The translations under genes were made by a program, and so were the position numbers. The notes beneath the pieces are model-generated. The model did no database searches. It was given only the letters and a program-made list of their open reading frames with translations, and was not told the origin of the DNA. DNA of 28,242 bases from Nephromyces sp. MM_2019 (taxonomy: Eukaryota > Apicomplexa > Aconoidasida > Nephromycida), in NCBI GenBank assembly GCA_015657535.1, contig JADHZB010001466.1, positions 1 through 28,242 on the forward strand, read 5' to 3'. This document shows positions 9,322 through 22,616 of this stretch, piece by piece (positions within the stretch are counted from its first letter, which is position 1; each line of letters opens with the position of its first letter).

Positions 9322-12300
9322 CTAGTCACGATGACGAGGGCGAAGCTTTTTCCTTGAAGTATCGAAAAAAATGAACATGTAAGCTATAGCTGTGGCACAC
9401 AAGATTAACAAGGCAATAAGTTTGCAAAGTCCAAGGGTACCAAAATCCTGGTGGAGGTAACTTATTAGCAGGGAGCTACTGAGGGCGCCTACCACGCGAG
9501 AGGTGTACATCATACCAAAATTGGTGCCAAAATGCGTTGCTCCAAAGGCATCACCAATAAACTGCAACACATTAATTCAGATACCTCTTTGTAAATGGAG
9601 GAAAAGGAAGAAGTCTAGTACATGATGGTCACTAGCTACCATTCAAATCGTAGCGCAAAGTACGAAACCAGGCTTAAGAAGCACAGCACAGCTAGATAAA
9701 GGAAGAGAAAGTGTATCAGGCTCAAGAAGCACAGTTCGATATAGGTGCGACACAAGGCAACTTGTTTCCATTTTCTATTCACATGTGCGTGGAAATAATA
9801 AACTAAAACTAAATTTATATCTAAAAATAGACACGGATTTTTCATTGCAACAAACAATCAGAGACTTTTTTATGAGTACAAGATCGTGGGAAACGCACTA
9901 AAAATCGGAAGACATCCATAAAATGCTAGAATTGAGTATTTTATAGACATTTTCTCCAACTACTCTCGGGATATTCAGGCAGAAGAGGAACGGCCGTATA
10001 AACAGTACCGTATTATAGTTTGATTTTTATACATAAAAACACATTTACAAGAGCAACAACATGAGGTGGGGAATAACTATAACACAAAGAAATTCAGTGT
10101 GACTCATAAGCTTTATCAAACCAGAAAGACATTGAAATAAAGTGTACTATGGAGAAGCAATGCAATGAAGACGTTTACATCAATTTACCGAGCATCATGA
10201 AAGAGCCATTATCAAATTTTCGCACACACAAAATTAGAAACTGCATGATGCGAAATACGGTTTCATCTTACTAAACCATGAAGAATGACAACTACGGAGG
10301 TGGACTTACAAAGGTGGTAAGCCAGATATTACAATAATATACATTCAGTAAACAGCGTGCTGTTCAAGCGGTAAAGAGCATAGATAAAAATCTACAAAAC
10401 AAACTGCAAAGAAACACTAATTAAATACTTGAAATATCCAAAATTTCTCATTCATGCCTCAACTTTATCTGTACTCGCTAGAATTTGCCTAGATTATTAC
10501 ACATCTTTGCATAATAGGTCATATCAAAGAATTTATATTTTAGCAAAAATCAAGAGAAGCAATATTAAAAGAAAAGCTTTTTAATGATACACGTTAAAAA
10601 TAATCTTTCCGTGACACATATTATCTACATACACACATGAAAATAGCTTAATAAAACAAAATGTTACACATTTCACACCAACAAAATTGGGGCCCGCTTA
10701 GCATCACACAATCATGACAACTCCTGTGATATGTATGTAGTAGGCAGAATATTTACATACAGTCACACATACATATACATCAATAAAAATGATTAAAACA
10801 ACGCCTTCACCGCCACACCACACGCATCAGCCACCATAGAAAACCGTTTTCGGTGTCCATAAAAACCAAGTTTAACTCCTAACGAGATATATACAAGAAC
10901 AGCAGGCTAAAACCAAATAGCATCCCGCACACCAGTATCATACCGTTGGCATCAGGACGAAGATCCCGCCGACGCACACGTATAGAGCTGCCAACCATAA
11001 GAAATAAAGAGGAAAATAGTACCGAAGTACTGATGGCATGCTGTACATGCAAGCCGAGATCACTAATGGTAAGTAGAGCTGCAGAAATACATTAAAGAAG
11101 CAAAAAATAAGGGACATTTTTCATTAAAAATACCAATTGACGTCGGATAAAACACATTTTTCCGTCTCAAAAACAGATGCAATCAAATTAAATCAATTTT
11201 TGATGAAAATCTGCAAAAAATTAAAATCATAGCATAAAAACGTGGAGAAAAAAGAGTTTTCTGACTAAAATAAAACAAAAAAATGAGCTTTCTACTCTGA
11301 ACAAAGGCCTTTTCTGGAGGCTGCGTTTTCATTGTGGCAACTAAGGAATTCATCAGGTGAAAATCTCAACATAGCAAATAAACATACTGTATGCGTTCAA
11401 CGCATCCACATTTGCCGTCAAAGCTAAGTGGCAACTAGAAACAACACACCAGCTGCAAAATATGCAGGCCAAAAAAAGCATACTTAACTCGGAAAACAAG
11501 GAAAAAAAAAACACACACCACTGGCATGAATCACTCAAATTTCCACAATAATTATAGAGCAGACTAACACAGCATGAAAATAAACACAATAATAATTAGC
11601 TTAGAAAGCATTAGATACAACCCGACAGTAGCTCCACGAAATTAAGAAGAATTTTTTGGTATAAAAAAAATAGAAATTTCTTCAAGCACCTTTTTGCTAG
11701 CTTGGTAACTATTCAACGCTAATATACACAAAACTTATAATTTTATCACAGTAAAGCCGGGAAAGTCAGAGTGTAAACATCTACACACCCTATCCACATA
11801 ATATCATCACACACAGAGCAAACACTTAATATGAACACATAGAAAACGCTCAATATCAACACACACAGAGTAAATGCCTAATATCTCTGAATACTAAGAG
11901 AACATAAAACAAAGCAATTTCAAAAAAAGAAAAGATATCAACACATAGTAAGTCACAAAGTAAGCGGTAGGATGCAGCATATTCAGTGAAGCGGGCTTGG
12001 TTTAGTATAACATCATAGCTAAAAAAATGCTACAGCAGCACACAGAACGAAAAATTCCCTAGTAGGCTATGCTCAAGTGAAAAGCTTCATATATAAGCGA
12101 TCAATACACGTTTTCAAGCGGGTATTTGATGCTCAAAAGGTTGTTTAGGCAGGTGTGGACACCAACTCACACACACACACACACACACTTAATGAGTGCT
12201 TCCACTTCTCGCATTACTGCCTTAACCAAGTTATACGCCTCCAAAAATATGCACTTATGCATGCAAAAAATTGGCATCGGAGCTTAAAACTTCACATCAA

Positions 12301-15300
12301 CATACATCATTTTTCACTTATACAAGAGCTAAGCTATCACAGTAACTGCCCTAGCCACAGCTCGGTCCAAGCATCCTGCATATCAGCATAGTCACGTTCG
12401 TAGAAGAGTAAGAGGTAGAAAACAACACACATTTTCCAGGAAATTATCAAATTAGCACGTTCTGAAGAAATGAATCGACTTATTTGAACCGGCGAGCAGA
12501 TATAAATGACGAGCTTAACTAATTAAAATCCTCATTCACACACCAGAAATTGTCTTATCAAAATTTCAGAAAATTCCCACCCTTGCAGTAAACTTCTTGA
12601 AGCTCAGTAAAGCCCTCCGCTTATATCACCTTAAAAGCATTTTTCATCTTCATTGCACCACAAATTTGAATCTAAATCTGCCCATATAAACATATAACTG
12701 TAGGACTAGCAACTCACAGCTGGCAGTATCCGCTGATGTACTTGGGTATTTGTGTATTTTGGTGTGCGTGTGTGTGTGTGGGTGTACTTCGGTGTCCGTG
12801 TCTTGATCTCTGTGTGTGCCATGAACTTATCCCCCACCAAACACTCGATTCACATAAACTAAAAGAGCAGCAATACCTCAACCCATGCTTGCAAATTTCT
12901 TCCGCACACACATTAACACAGACGGCAAAAATCCCCTCAACGTATAAGAAAAACTGAGAAAAGTAACATCCTAAAGTGCGATGCACGCAACACCTAAAAC
13001 AACTCCTTCTGACCACTAACTGAAGCAACAAAGTCTCCAACAAAAATGACGCAAAATCCCATTTTCAAACACATTTGTCACAATAGCAGGCTACAAGTAA
13101 CTTCTACCAACGATAGTGCTCCTAAACCTCACTATCGTTACAAAAAAACAAACCTAATCCTAAAGCTACAACTATGGCTCCAGTTAAAGTTGCAAGATAT
13201 TCTCAAGACCTTTACACGAGTCATAGAAATTTGCACTCACCATGATGTTATTTATACCCACAGAGTCTTCCAGAGATCCAACCAGAGGTCGTCCTAGGGT
13301 GTTTGCTAGGGAGATGACGGTGTTTCCCCAGAAAGATATTGCTTTGTCATTCATGTTAGACTCTGACTGACCGATAAACTTCCAAAAAGTTGCAAGATAA
13401 CTAACCATAAACGAGAGGATAACCATGTATACCCAAAAGAGCCAAAACTTGAAGGAAAAGATAACTTCTTTGGGAGATAAGTGCTCACGCCCGATTTCTC
13501 CATCATGTGAAACTCCCTTTATCTAAAGTTTCATGAAAGCGGAAAAGATGAAATTCCTAGCAAATGAATTGAAAGTAGATATAATAGAATGTATAGCATT
13601 TCTCTACGGGTAATAAATAAACATCAACAAATACAAAAGAGCTCGTCTTTAAGCAGCCATAATAGAAAAAAAGTCGGGATTTTTGACTCAAAACACTCTC
13701 TTCGTGTGCTGCTAATACGATTTTTCTGATGAGGAAGGGGGACATGACTCACTAATTGCAGGAAGGATAAACTAAAACATCAGTAATTTTTTTTATCATG
13801 GTTTGCAGTCTCTTGATATAATTTTAATATCTCGCATTAATATATTGATAGCCTTCAAAATGCATCAGGGGTTTCATGCTAGTCACGGAATATAGATTGT
13901 TTAAAAGTAAGTTCCTGCATATTCATCTTACGGTACCTACGCAGGAAAAAAAAAAATACGCATAGAAAAGAAGAGCAGGTATAAGCCAACAGCATGATAT
14001 TCACTGAAAAATATCCTACTAAAAAAGGTAGAAAAAATACATCCAAAACACCGAATTTAGTCTTCACAAAATTACTTCATCTCCAAAGGTAACTTAGCAA
14101 GCCTTTGCAAACTCTTTACGGGGGTGAAAACAATAAAATTTTCTCGAGCAAACAGTGTCTGTGGGACTCAAAATATCGCCAAGATTAGAGCTATCAAACA
14201 GATCTAATACGCATAAAAGAGCAACATGCATATTAACAGTAGATACGGAAGAACACCATGGTGCAAAATACAGAGTAAATTTAGTTATATGTTATATCTT
14301 CGTTAAAGCAGCACACACACAACCTCTCCGGGCTTCATGCTGAAGATACGTCCAGAAAATATATATTCAGACAGCTTCAATTAAAGTACGAAAATTACAG
14401 CATTTATCTGCCAAAGACCATAAAAATAAAGCTATAATGAAAAAGTTAAACCCTCATCCATGCTAAGAAAAACGAAAGTTAAAGGCATTTAGCAGTTTCT
14501 TCAGGCTAATACAGAAGGAGCAAAAATTATTTTAATTCTTTCCGCTATATAGAGCACACAAGCTACAGCTTATATACAAAGTTTGACTAAATTCTATACG
14601 CCATTTCCTCATTAAACAAAGGTAAAATCGGCAGCTAAAACGGGACAAAGCGCAAAGTTGCTGAGCTTCTAACCGATAATAACATTGTCGGTATATATGA
14701 AGAGCAGGTCCCAGCTGCGAAGAACTCAGTGTGTGTGTGCGATGGTTTTTCCAAAAGTTGAGCGTTGGCTCAGTTGAGACTGATATCTGGCGCTTGTGTG
14801 TGTGTGTGTGAGGCTTCTATGGTAAAAATAATGATAGCAACACAAGATTTAAAGCAAAAAACAAGACAAAAAGCAGTACTAGTCATTCGAGCATCCCTAG
14901 AGAAACAACTGATGAAAGCAACGTTAATACCACAAATATATAAAACCCTAGCAGCAGAAGGTATACTGCAAAAGAAATGAAAAAGAAATCATGAACAACA
15001 TTGAGAAAGCACAAGAAAAAATGCATTATCATATTGTAAAAAGATAAATTTGTTCAACAACTTATATATACTGTTAAGAGCAAGCCGTTTAGAAGCAGTG
15101 GTTCGTATCATAAAATATTGTATCTATAAGTTACAACACCTTACATAAAAAACCAAAAATCTTGAAGCATATAGTTCCTATGAAGTAAGCGGATGAGATT
15201 CTTAAGTAGTAAACCGTAAACTAATCATTTACACAGTAATAAAAGAAATATTTCAATTGCTTATAATAAAAATAAGCCAATAAATCCTTGGAATGTTCAA

Positions 15301-17866
15301 CGCATGCTTAAGTATAGCGTGTTCACGAACACACAAAACACAAAGAACGCTTTTCTTTCTCCCAATGCCTTCCTCTAGTGTACAGCCATAGCATTGCACC
15401 TCCTTTACTGCACAGTCATAGCATTACATACTGCCCCACTCTCTTAAAGTAGCAAAACAAATGCTTTAAACGTCATCAATATATTCAAGCAAAATTCTTC
15501 ACACAAAAGAGAGGGTTAAATCAACTTCGAAAGTGTTTACGGCTGCACACATACAACTCGAACAACTTGGTAACTCCACAGCAAGTAGTTTCGAACAAAT
15601 TCAGACATATCATAGAGTATTCATACCTGAGCAGCAATTTTATGTTTACTCATGGCGTACCATTTTGCTGTATAGTACTCATCTGGTGTAGATATAAGGA
15701 CAGTAGATGTCAAACAAAGAACGCCGAAAATGCCGCCTAGAATGATAAAGATCCATGGAACTCGGCTTAAAATCTTAGGATCATTGTAATACAGTTCGTT
15801 GGGTTTATCAGGGAAGGGAGCGTAGGTGGGGAGTAAGTTGTCCGGGTTAACAATCAGAGTCTGCGCACAGGTCACAAAATCAGAACTCTCCAAAACACTA
15901 AAATTAAAGTAAAAAAAGCGCCACATAAAGTAATTATTAAAGAATAAAAATACATACCATGCATTCAAATATCCAGTCAACTGGTAAGTTGATCGTCTAC
16001 AAAAAAAGTTACCACGCCAGTCACAAGCTTCGATGATCTTCAGAACAATTGCAAATAATTTTTCATGTATATCATCAAAGATACTTGCTTCATCACATGC
16101 GATTACTCTAAAAGAAAACCCTTCCACTCACGTGGCCATATTCTAGTAAATTTCCTGAGAAGCACACAAGAAGTTAAAGCCAATACCTGCAGAGGTCCGA
16201 AAATCAGAGCGCTAAGACCGGTTCCAGAGAGTACGATACCACTCGCAATGCCCTTTTTATCTGGCCACCACGCGTACGCAATGCCCAGCGGACAGGAATA
16301 ACTCAAACCATCAAAAATTCCACAGAGAACTCCATAGGTAATCAAGAACAGAACGTACGACTTTACCGTCCAAGCGCTTATAAATACGCAGGTAGAAAAC
16401 AGGGTACCAAAGAGTAACACGCAAAACTTGTAGCCTATTAAACCCTGTATTATTCCACCAAATATCATCATCATTCCAATGCTCGATATGGCTGCAAGAT
16501 ATTTTTGAATATTCAACGAAGATAGGATGAAAAGTAGTAAAGGAGAATACATACATTTATTTGATGAAACGAAATTTATGCGAAATAGCGTTCGCTGTAC
16601 CCGTTATTGAGGTTTCAGTCTAGCTTTATATAGCAAGAAAGATCAATCGACTTTATGCAAGCTAATCGATGTAGCTAGCAAATCATAGGATAAATGAAGC
16701 GGCCACAAATAGGGCCTGCAGTAGCCCACGGGTTAAGTTTAGCCACATTGACTCGTAGCAGCGAAAATCCTATAGCAACCATCGTGACAAAATATCTCGT
16801 CTTGTGGGATATTTAAATCTCATGATTAGCAACCGCACCGACGCATAATTAACAAAAAAAATTTTATATTATAAACTTGATATTTCAATAACACATCCTG
16901 GATGTCTTAAAGAAAAACTTCATAACCCAACTACAGTTGGTATAATATACATAATGATGCCATACCATATGGTAGATGATGAAATGCATTTTAAATGAGC
17001 AAATGCCACAGATTCGAGATGCTACTTCCAGCATAAGGGAAATTATCATGCCGGGGAAATTATACGGCTTACACCCGTCCAACAACCCACAATGTCGCGC
17101 GCATTACCAAAGTAAATCACACAAAATTACAAAGTAGCTGCGCTAAAAATAAACCGCATGGTTCAGCGTTCGGCCGGGTACCAAAACTACGACAATTATT
17201 AATAAGTCAGAGCAACCTACATACAAAAAAATAGCTGTAAAACCGGCCATGGAGCGCGCCACCAGGTATTTTACATTCCAAGGAAATAGTCTAGCCCCTT
17301 TCATGATTAATGCATACATTGAAATAATGGAGTAGCACTCAAAAGTCCGCCAAAAGCAGCAATGCATCAGTGTAAAGAGCGCACATAATGCCGTAAGCAG
17401 CATTCAGCGCAGAACACAGGCACCTTCCCACCGCCTCCTCAATTATACGTATACCTTGTCAAACTTTGCAAAAGCTTACCGCTTCTTCAGCGAGCACATG
17501 AGTAAGTTGTACATAAAACTTCATAAAGTTGCCTAATGCAGTTAATATCCAAGGACAAATTAGAGAGGTATTCCATTCTGACAGTGTACCTATATTAAAC
17601 ATAGTACAGAGACGGCGCAACTTCCTACACGAAAAAAAATTTCAACGCCTCTGCACGAACGGAAGCCAACCTGTAGAGTAGATCCAAATAGAATCTTTAT
17701 AGCTCACTGCTTCCCCTCCTTCGACCATCATGTAGGATATTATATACGGTGAGATGTTCCCAAACGTATATATTATACCAAAGGCAACATTCAATAGGAA
17801 ACCGGCGGCAAGTGCACAAACCGCCTTGGGGAGAGTATTCCCATTTCGAAGCTCCCCGATAGCCAT
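9322..17866 (-). CDS. Major facilitator superfamily transporter, oxalate/formate antiporter (monocarboxylate porter-like) family
   Basis: A 12-TM secondary carrier of 463 residues. Transcription-order exons are 17866-17671, 16491-16187, 15860-15627, 13522-13241, 11078-10944 and 9561-9322, all GT/AG with matching phases; the stop is TAG at 9324-9322. TM1 contains FGIIYTFGNISPYIISYMM, the signature shape of OFA-type carriers. TM2 is joined across the first splice (WIYSTAISSIGMMMIFGGII). The TM4-TM5 segment WWPDKKGIASGIVLSGTGLS matches the family's 'PDKKG.asG' motif. A hydrophilic loop precedes TM6, and a central loop with GREHLSPKEV leads into TM7. TM8-9 contains LGRPLVGSLEDSVG, a degenerate form of the MFS loop motif. 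TM11-12 follow, with a basic C-terminus (SRKKLRPRHRD). The substrate is unknown; a small organic anion or monocarboxylate is inferred from the family. There is no clear N-terminal targeting peptide before TM1. Introns reach 2.2 kb and are T-rich on the coding strand. Confidence 0.93.
12168..12188 (+). repeat. (CA)n microsatellite in transporter intron
   Basis: A (CA)10 tract inside the 2.2-kb intron 13240-11079. On the coding (minus) strand it reads GT, the same polarity that dominates the importin introns. Confidence 0.9.
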
Positions 17867-18690
17867 TTTGTATAGTGGCTATTACAATAGGGAGGACTTT
17901 AGTTTTACACGTAAACTTTGGGTTCTCTTGACATGCGAAAACGAAGAAGGAATCTTCGAAAGTCTGTAACGAAATACGATCAGGTCTCAAGTGGCACACT
18001 AAATATCCATTCAGTATCTAGGCTGTACACACATGCTTTTGTGGAAGCAGCAAACAGCTGAAGAGAAGTAGATAAAAGACGTGCATTCAGGAATGAAATA
18101 ACCTCGACGTGCGGCGCGGGCAGAGACGTTATCGTATGTATCTTGTATGGCCCGGGAGACTACGAACACACCCATTATCCCATCGCCTCATTTTATCCGT
18201 ATACTTGAACTATGAATGTACTAGTTTATTTCGGTCAGGGGCCCGTGAGCATCAGAGCTGCTAATGAGGCTTATCCAACGAATGATCCCACATACCAACC
18301 CCTCTGTCAGCGCCTCGACTTGTTACCCGAGCTGCAACATTCTGCCGGGTAACCTAGGGGTATCAAGTAATTCTGGGGGAACAAGTAGGCGGCGTGCAGG
18401 CGAACTCAGTAGCCTCGGAGCAGGTGGCCATGCGATTCATACGTTTCCGCATTGGTAGGAGTCTGACTAAACCCGTGATTTGCCTATTAAACGTAGTAAA
18501 ACCTTTAAATAAAATTAGTTTTTGCTAACTCCTTAAATTGCGTTAGCTTGCATGCTTTATCTAGCTTTCGAGGTAGTGTTGCTACTTTAAAAAGTGTGTG
18601 GTGTAGCACCTGATAGTGCTGCTGCTGGTTTACTGTTGCGACAAATATATTCTGAGAGCATTTTCTCTGGAAGTCTCAAACTTTTTTCAC
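17867..18690. other. Region upstream of the transporter start, likely promoter and 5' UTR
   Basis: It lies between the stop of the upstream minus-strand gene (18691) and the transporter ATG (17866). The part at 18100-18460 is noticeably more G+C-rich than its surroundings. A + strand frame at 18264-18458 has no splice partners or motif. The palindrome GCATGC occurs at about 18550. No exon is supported. Confidence 0.5.
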
Positions 18691-21600
18691 TTACTGTACA
18701 CTAGCCTGCACCTCAAGATTGTGGTTCAAAAGTTCGGCTTTTACGCACCACACGGAGTTCTGTAATTCATAGTGCTTTAAAATATAGTACCTAGAGTTTT
18801 TGCTTATGGAGAATAAGACAACATCCATCCCAAAGTCTACGAAACCGCAGACGCAGACGGTTTGTATGTTTCCTTTCAAAAAGCACTCAATAGCTCAAAA
18901 AAAGGGAAATTCCAGGTTGATCATACTCTGATGATCCTGTCTCAGATTTTGTACGCCAGAGACATTGGTGAATACTTTGTAAGGGGTTTTCACGAGAAGG
19001 CAGCATGAATAGCAAAACCGAGGAAACAATAAAAACTACCTGAAAAAAAATATTTAATGCTTGAGGCAGCCACAGCGCATATATGTCTGATGACTCATGA
19101 GGCTTACAACATATTTCGTTTATTAGAACTTATACTTAGGTACCACAGCAACATGGTCACAAGCTGCTTCAGCTTGCAACCTTACTGTTAGATAATTTTT
19201 TGTTAGGAAATAATAAAATCTCGCCACAATCTTGCTAATCTTATCGTTATTGTAAAACCTTTCCTTTGAATCCAATGTAAACGGCAAAAGTTGTTTGCAT
19301 CAGGCATGTAGCGGAAATTGAATGCTTCGAATAATTCGAACATTACATTGTTATCAATACTTTTGCCAGTACGAAAGAGAGAATCAAGAGGAGTACACGT
19401 TAGGTGCAACGTAGTCCAGTAAGATTGCATTTTAGAAGCAGCAGGAGAAATATGCATTTATTATGGAATTCAATTTATGTTTAGCCCTGGTGCTCGTTCA
19501 TCATATATTTGTTTCATTTTTGGAATCGAATCGTCTGCATTTTTTTCAATACGGGAAGAATTCAGCCACCTCAAGAAATTACCCCAGTTCGGGCTAGCAT
19601 TTATATCTGGCTCTAAAAGTAACGGCCCAGCAGCATATAAGGGAATAAATTGTGGCATATCTAAAGAAACAAGCAGCCTATGGCACTCTTCTGCACTGGC
19701 ATTCTAAGTTGGCGTAAAACTGGGTGTTAAACGAAGTGAAATATGAGCAACTTTGTTTTTCAATTGCGAATGAAGTCAGCCCTAAATAACGCAGTCTTCA
19801 GCTACAGTCAATAACAGAAATAAAAAAGTAAATATTGCTGTACTTGGCTCCTGTGACCTTCCATGAATTTCTGTCGCAGAAGTCTGATGCAGTCTGGTAA
19901 CCTTGTCTTGAAGACTATATTATTCCATAGATCTTCTTTTAGCCGATATGACGTGTTTCACAGCACTTGCAAGTGTTCCAAGTACTCTTTTCCGTTTCCA
20001 AGTTAAGGTTATCATGATTCACCGCGGTAGATGCTCCGATGGCATTGTGGAAGTAGCGAACTTCAAAGAGTATATATAGCTAACAGGAGCCAAATATCAT
20101 TGTGTTCCGCATTGAATGTAGAATGAGAAATAGCCTATACGCCTACCATTATTATCCGCCTGGTGGCATAAATTTGCTGACACATAATTCCAAAGGCGCA
20201 GAAATTTTTATATTGGAGACTTTTCCTAGATTTCCGCCATTTCATGGAAGAGACCAACAACAAAATATATGCATATATATATTCAGTTTGCTAGAAAGGA
20301 GCACGAGCTATTTGTAGTATTGTACCACCTGCAGCGATGACTTCGTAACCACTACAGTCAAATGGGCCACCATTAAGTCACGCATTGAAGTGTAGCCTAT
20401 TATGCTTACCTTACACCATTATCGCTTCTTCCTTAAGTATTCCTTACAATACATACAAACTGATGTATGTACTCACTTCAATTAACCTGATGGCTTTTCG
20501 GCCGTACAGCCTCTATGTGGATTCAAATTACATTCATGATCTCGCGCAATGCTGCTACTACCCTTGTGAAATTGTAGCTTTGGGGCGGTGAGATGCCTTG
20601 AAAATTTCATGAATAAATCCATACCATGCTTTCTATTAGTCACATATACGACGCTGACTTCCGAAAGTACGGAGAATCTTCTTTTAGTGGCTTCAATGCT
20701 TACACGCAGAGCACTACTATTGAGCTGAAGTATGCCAAGTAGGGTTACTAAAAATACTATGTTCAAAGCCATCAATAGTAGTACCGTAGTCACTGTAATA
20801 ATTTTATAATTCCCAGGATACTAGTTGCCATCTTATCACTAATTGCAATGAAGGTTTGCTATAAGTCGTGCTATCCCGAGAAAGGTTACTATTAGTTTTT
20901 ACCCATTCTCTTTCTAAGTTCACACTACTGCCAGCCTATTAATTCGAACTAGTACCTGTTTTGTAGAATGCTATAAGGCAAAAAACTTAATTACGTGCAG
21001 ATACTTCAATATCTCAGGAGAACCCCACCGAAAGTACAATAGTAACATTTTCTAGGATTGATGAAGGTTTCTTCTGGCGCCCGCCAGCTTTCAATGACAG
21101 CTGACTGCTTCGTATGGATAACACTAAACGTTTTCCTTCTTACGAAGTACACGCATGCATTCCTGAAGCACTTATCCCCGCAAAACCTGCATTTATCCGA
21201 TCGTTTTGTTGACCGGACTGAAGCCCTACGAAGCCGCAACTATTCCAGTTTTGCATTGGCAAAGCAATAGCAATAAGATATGATTGTGAAAATTGCCCAA
21301 AGTAACTGGGTAAAAAAATTTCAGTCTCTCACTATATATTCGATATATTCGATCTGGAATAAATGCTTCAATGGCATGTGCAATCTCTAAAGCCCCCATC
21401 AGATTGTGTGCAGAAGTTGGAGATATTAACCAGCTTCAGAAAAAATCTAAGGAAGCAAGTAAGGGGTGTGGCATACGAAAACTCCCATACACTACCGCCG
21501 GCATGGTCTTTCAAAAATATAATGTTCCATTACCTACCACGAATACGAGAGATAATTGATATTGTTCTTACGATCATTCCATGGAAAAGGTACTACATAG

Positions 21601-22616
21601 CACCCATGGATGCTTTAGGAACGATAGGCACTGAAAAGTTAGTTGCGGGTAATGTAATTCCTAAACACGAAAGTTATTGCTATAAATTTTAGGTGGCAAC
21701 AAACGCTATCATTAACTGCTGAGCATCGAACAAGAATGCTCTAGAATTAGGACATGTCGCTCCGTAGCGGCTGTTACACCTTGGTAACATTGCCACATCA
21801 GCGGGAAGGGACTCCTCCGTCGAATTCATTGAAAGTGGGCACGAGCTCCTACACGCCAATCTATCAAGGCAATAATGAATCTTGTCTTGTGCTATGAAAT
21901 ATGTTCCAGGTATGGGAAACGCTACAAAAACAAGAAATATCGTGAACTTCTGTGGTGTCTTCTGAAGAATCTAAATGAGCGCTAGCAGTGGTGTTGATCT
22001 CACCGGAGAATAAGCTAATTACGGCAACACAAACGTTTGACCCCTGGTAATGCAAGCGTCTTGTGGCAACTTATATAGCAGCAATTGCAGGCCTTTGTGT
22101 CTCAGTAATATTTCCTATTACAAACAGGTCTCATTCAGCACCACCGGTGTTCTTTCATTTCAGGTATTTCATACTGAAAGGATGCAGCTATGAATATGGT
22201 ACTTAGGTTATGATGTAACCATTAAACTTTCTTTTACCTATTGTAAGGATGTAATTTACATCGAAAAATCTACATATTCACGCTCCATTAAGGAAAACGT
22301 TAATTCCCATAAAAAAATTAGTTGCTGTAATGGCCCCTCAGCAACGCATAAAACAATAAATATGTTAGAATGTTCCCGTGTAACTCACTGTGAGCGATGT
22401 TGAATATACGATTCTTTGAGCTTGTCAGGTATCCATTTTTTTGGCGTCAATGCTAACCAGAATGCAATAGCCATATTTATTATAAGATCCAGCCAGTGTA
22501 TAGTAAATACTTGTAGTTTTACCGCTAAAAATGATTCGTTTAGGAGGGTTAAATTCCGGTAAAATATTTTTGTTGTCAGAAAATCCATCATTGCAGTGGT
22601 TGGGGTTTTTAAGCAT
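18691..22616 (-). CDS. Predicted eleven-exon gene for an unrecognised single-TM, cysteine-containing protein
   Basis: I do not recognise this protein. Phase-consistent exons are 22616-22458, 22043-22004, 21660-21597, 21225-21029, 20792-20562, 20225-20182, 20079-19953, 19914-19858, 19660-19486, 19359-19259 and 18893-18691 (TAA), about 465 residues. The N-terminal part (NPNHCNDGFSDNKN, IIFSGKTTSIYYTLAGSYNK) looks extracellular. A Cys cluster (KCRFCGDKCFRNAC ... KCYYC) immediately precedes a strong TM helix (TTVLLLMALNIVFLVTLLGI). A long hydrophilic C-terminal half follows, with a second cluster, CKCCET. Donors and acceptors are mostly good. The exceptions are a GC donor at 19485, a 38-nt intron (19952-19915) and an optional in-frame 39-nt intron (21143-21105). 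The start is uncertain: no signal peptide is seen, and an exon with ATG near 22725 could splice in. Boundaries of exons 1, 5, 6 and 7 are the weakest. Head-to-head with the GST-fold gene. Confidence 0.5.

Noticed and set aside
12714..13043. ORFs on both strands around a GT-rich patch
   Set aside because: They lie inside a transporter intron and are driven by repeats and Cys/Ser shadow composition.
19477..19707. Plus-strand ORF MFSPGARSSY...
   Set aside because: Ser/Phe/Ile-rich shadow of the minus-strand exon 19660-19486, whose hydrophilic product and acceptor are more convincing.
20102..20317. Plus-strand ORF MFRIECRMRNSLYAY...
   Set aside because: Reads plausibly, but there are no phased splice partners and it overlaps minus-strand exon 20225-20182. 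Kept only as a weak alternative.
21061..21270. Plus-strand 70-codon ORF with a hydrophobic N-terminal stretch (SMTADCFVWITLNVFLL)
   Set aside because: It is the complement of a minus-strand exon with good splice borders and a Cys-rich product; the plus frame has no convincing partner exons. Not fully excluded.
21325..21458. Plus-strand exon-like segment with acceptor TTTCAG and donor GTAAGG
   Set aside because: The splice sites are good and a frame is open, but no in-phase neighbouring exons of quality were found, and it lies in an intron of the better-supported minus-strand gene.
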